Assembly (NCBI GenBank): GCA_021014325.1
Contig: CM037470.1
Location: 4,739,647-4,803,646 of the forward strand
Direction: 5' to 3'
DNA from: Plazaster borealis
Taxonomy: Eukaryota; Echinodermata; Asteroidea; Forcipulatida; Labidiasteridae
DNA: 64,000 bases
Positions 62,201 to 64,000 of this stretch are shown piece after piece. The position numbers and the translations under genes are program-made. Each line of letters opens with the position of its first letter. The first letter of the stretch is position 1. The notes under the pieces were generated by a model. It saw only the letters and a list, made by a program, of their open reading frames with translations, ran no database searches and had not been told where the DNA came from.

Positions 62201-63249
62201 AAAATGCGGTACATAACACAACTATAGATCTTTCTTGTGTTTACAAACACTGACCACAATTTTGTAGGGAAGGCCTTGTGTAGCAAAAAAATGTATAAAC
62301 TGGCTCGGCAAAAATGTGCCATTTTTAGCAAAACATTACACTTTATTTATGTTGTACAAGTTTACCTTTTGTTTTGGATAGTACATATTATAATATGGAT
62401 AATGGATGCCCGTGTCAGAATACTAAAATGTTTCAAAGTGTAGTATTGGCCCATTGCCAGACGCGGAACGCACCTCAGCAAAATGCGCGTCTACCATTTC
62501 CACCATGGGGGTCAATTCCTTTGTGTACATTGTTAACTCCCAAAATGAGAGATAGGCAAGCTATAGGCGCGTATATAGTGCGCTGCGCGCCGTGCAAGGG
62601 GTCAGTTTACAAATACTAGTCCCTGTAAAAATCTTTGTGAAGAAGTAACCGATTGGTTCAAGGCCTTTCAGCTAAGCCTATAAAACCAAACAAGAAACAA
62701 GTTCCTTGCTCGATACCGTTGGAAGAACCCAAGAATACAGGCCTATATTTAGCCAAATCATGAAAACGTACACTAATCCACAGATCTATTTTGATCATCT
62801 AATCTATTAAAGGTATCACACAGGATTGGTAGAGCCGCAGATTGATTCAAAAAAGGTCACACTGCGCGAAACGTCGAGACTATCACCTGTGATCCTACGG
62901 CAATTTTCAAGCAAGTTTTTAGGAACTCATGTCAGGCACGGAAACAAAGAGAGCAGGCAACAACCTCGTCCCCAAGGTGTGTCAAGCAGTACGAGGTTGA
63001 CCGCTCTCTCACCCTGGTATTGGATCATTTGCATATCCAAAATGTTTGGATACGTATGCAAATTAGAACAGTCTGGCTGTGAACATGGTGATACTGAATG
63101 AGTACAACTGAACATGTTTACGTTAGGATTTTGCACACCAGTCGTTGTCCAATCAGGGTCCAAGTAAGGAGTTTCCCTCCCAGGGTTTACTATTGTAAAC
63201 ATGGTTGGAAATAAAGTAAACCATGGGGACGAGGTTGAGCAGGCAAATA
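59223..63249. other. 3' flank with CRE sites, no gene recognised
   Basis: CREs at 59265, 61402 and 61425, the 60882-61221 element and a lone family G end at 62807. A short frame at 59973-60209 has an ATG and a plausible-looking peptide but no known domain and no clear splice context. Confidence 0.4.
60882..61221 (+). mobile_element. Inverted-end element with 16 bp palindromic array
   Basis: Ends ACACTCTAAAAAC and its inverse frame a 340 bp unit. Inside, four head-to-tail copies of a 16 bp unit (CGGGTCAAAGTTGACC) run from about 60898 to 60961, followed by more CCGGGTCA and TGACCCG motifs in both orientations. No coding capacity. Confidence 0.65.
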
Positions 63250-63609
63250 TTAAAGGCAGGGTATACTTTTGATAATTACTCTATAAGATAATGACCATCA
63301 AAACTTTCTTGGTAAGGAGCACTGAAGAGCTGTTGATATTATACAATTTTGTGAGAAACGACTTTCTTTGAAGTAGTATAGTTTTAGAGAAAGGGATAAT
63401 TTTCACCCACCAAAAAATTGAATCTGAGACTGAAGTCTTTCTCAGGCATCTGAAAGCACACAACTCTATGCAACAAGGGTGTTTTTTCTTTCATTATTTT
63501 CTTGCAACTTCCGAAAATGTTGACAGGTTTGTTATTTTATGCATATGCTGGGATACACCAAGTGAGGATACTTGTCTTTGACGTTTACCAAAAGTGTACC
63601 CTGCGTTTA
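63250..63609 (-). mobile_element. Family A element, diverged copy
   Basis: Left end TTAAAGGCAGGGTATACT; right end AAAAGTGTACCCTGCGTTTA. The GAAGAGCTGTTGATATTATA and GATACACCAAGTGAGGATAC blocks are in the family order. An older subfamily, closest to the copy at 9362. Confidence 0.7.
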
Positions 63610-64000
63610 GGCAACCAAGTCAGCTGCCAAATATTGACACCTTGAATTCACGCCACACGCGGTGACTTTGCCCAACGTGTAAACGCCGCCTCGCCTAAAA
63701 TGCGCGCTACACATGGAATTTGACTCCTAAAATGGCGCAACCAAGATTTACTGTGATGATGACGTCACGCGAATTTGACCAATAACAGGCATGCAAAACA
63801 AATGTCATTCGTCTGAAGCTCACTCTTAAAATCACGCATCGAGTCCTACACTTTTCAAAAAGTCAAAATAAAAGTGAATTTCCGAACGGCAAACCGGACT
63901 TCCATGTAGTAATCTAATTTCAGAAAGCAAACCAGTTTACGTCTCGCTAACGCGGTCAAATTCCCACCAAAAATGGCTTGGGAACAGGGTGCTTTGTCTT

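Overview
This is animal nuclear DNA: one split gene with GT-AG introns in a large amount of AT-rich, repeat-filled non-coding sequence. There is no bacterial-style gene packing, CRISPR array or prophage. The gene encodes an ETS-domain transcriptional repressor of the ERF/ETV3 type. The gene type and the dominant short TTAA-flanked repeats recall echinoderm, probably sea star, genomic DNA; that placement is from memory and was not checked against any database.

Gene layout (+ strand). Exons 3 (51554-51791) and 4 (52460-54137) carry the ETS domain and the long C-terminal repressor region and are secure. Exon 2 (50775-50943) is well supported by splice sites and phase. A probable exon 1 (2139-2240) starts at a good ATG and ends in a phase-0 donor. 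It would join exon 2 across a 48.5 kb intron, so the gene would fill most of the window. The four exons sum to 2187 nt, exactly 728 codons plus stop. The model adds about 90 residues in front of the ETS domain, which lies almost at the N-terminus in vertebrate ERF/ETV3. A CRE-containing segment ending in a strong splice donor at 48031 could be a second promoter nearer the ETS exons.

Repeats. At least 13 near-complete and 3 partial copies of a roughly 375 bp terminal-inverted-repeat element (family A here) lie across intron 1, intron 3 and the 3' flank. Other TTAA-ended elements are family G (4037-4544, 15474-15869), an almost perfect 391 bp fold-back (46549-46939) and an A/G chimera (40326-40610). 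Two of these sit inside older copies of a third repeat, which shows TTAA target-site use. Further families are B (ends resembling GGGCCCAATTTCATAGAGC), C, D, E and I, plus several tRNA-derived SINE-like fragments. No transposase or reverse transcriptase is visible, so all are non-autonomous.

Elsewhere. Tandem duplications occur at 5874-6411, 11751-12030, 25904-26130 and 32620-32880, a G-poor A/C tract at 30730-30960 and poly-T at 48277-48301. The octamer TGACGTCA occurs 11 times, partly inside repeats. Short open frames elsewhere are mostly chance or repeat-derived. A 90 nt antisense exon candidate (3512-3601) and an open segment at 25330-25653 deserve a look. Downstream of the gene (about 55.1-64 kb) no other gene was recognised.
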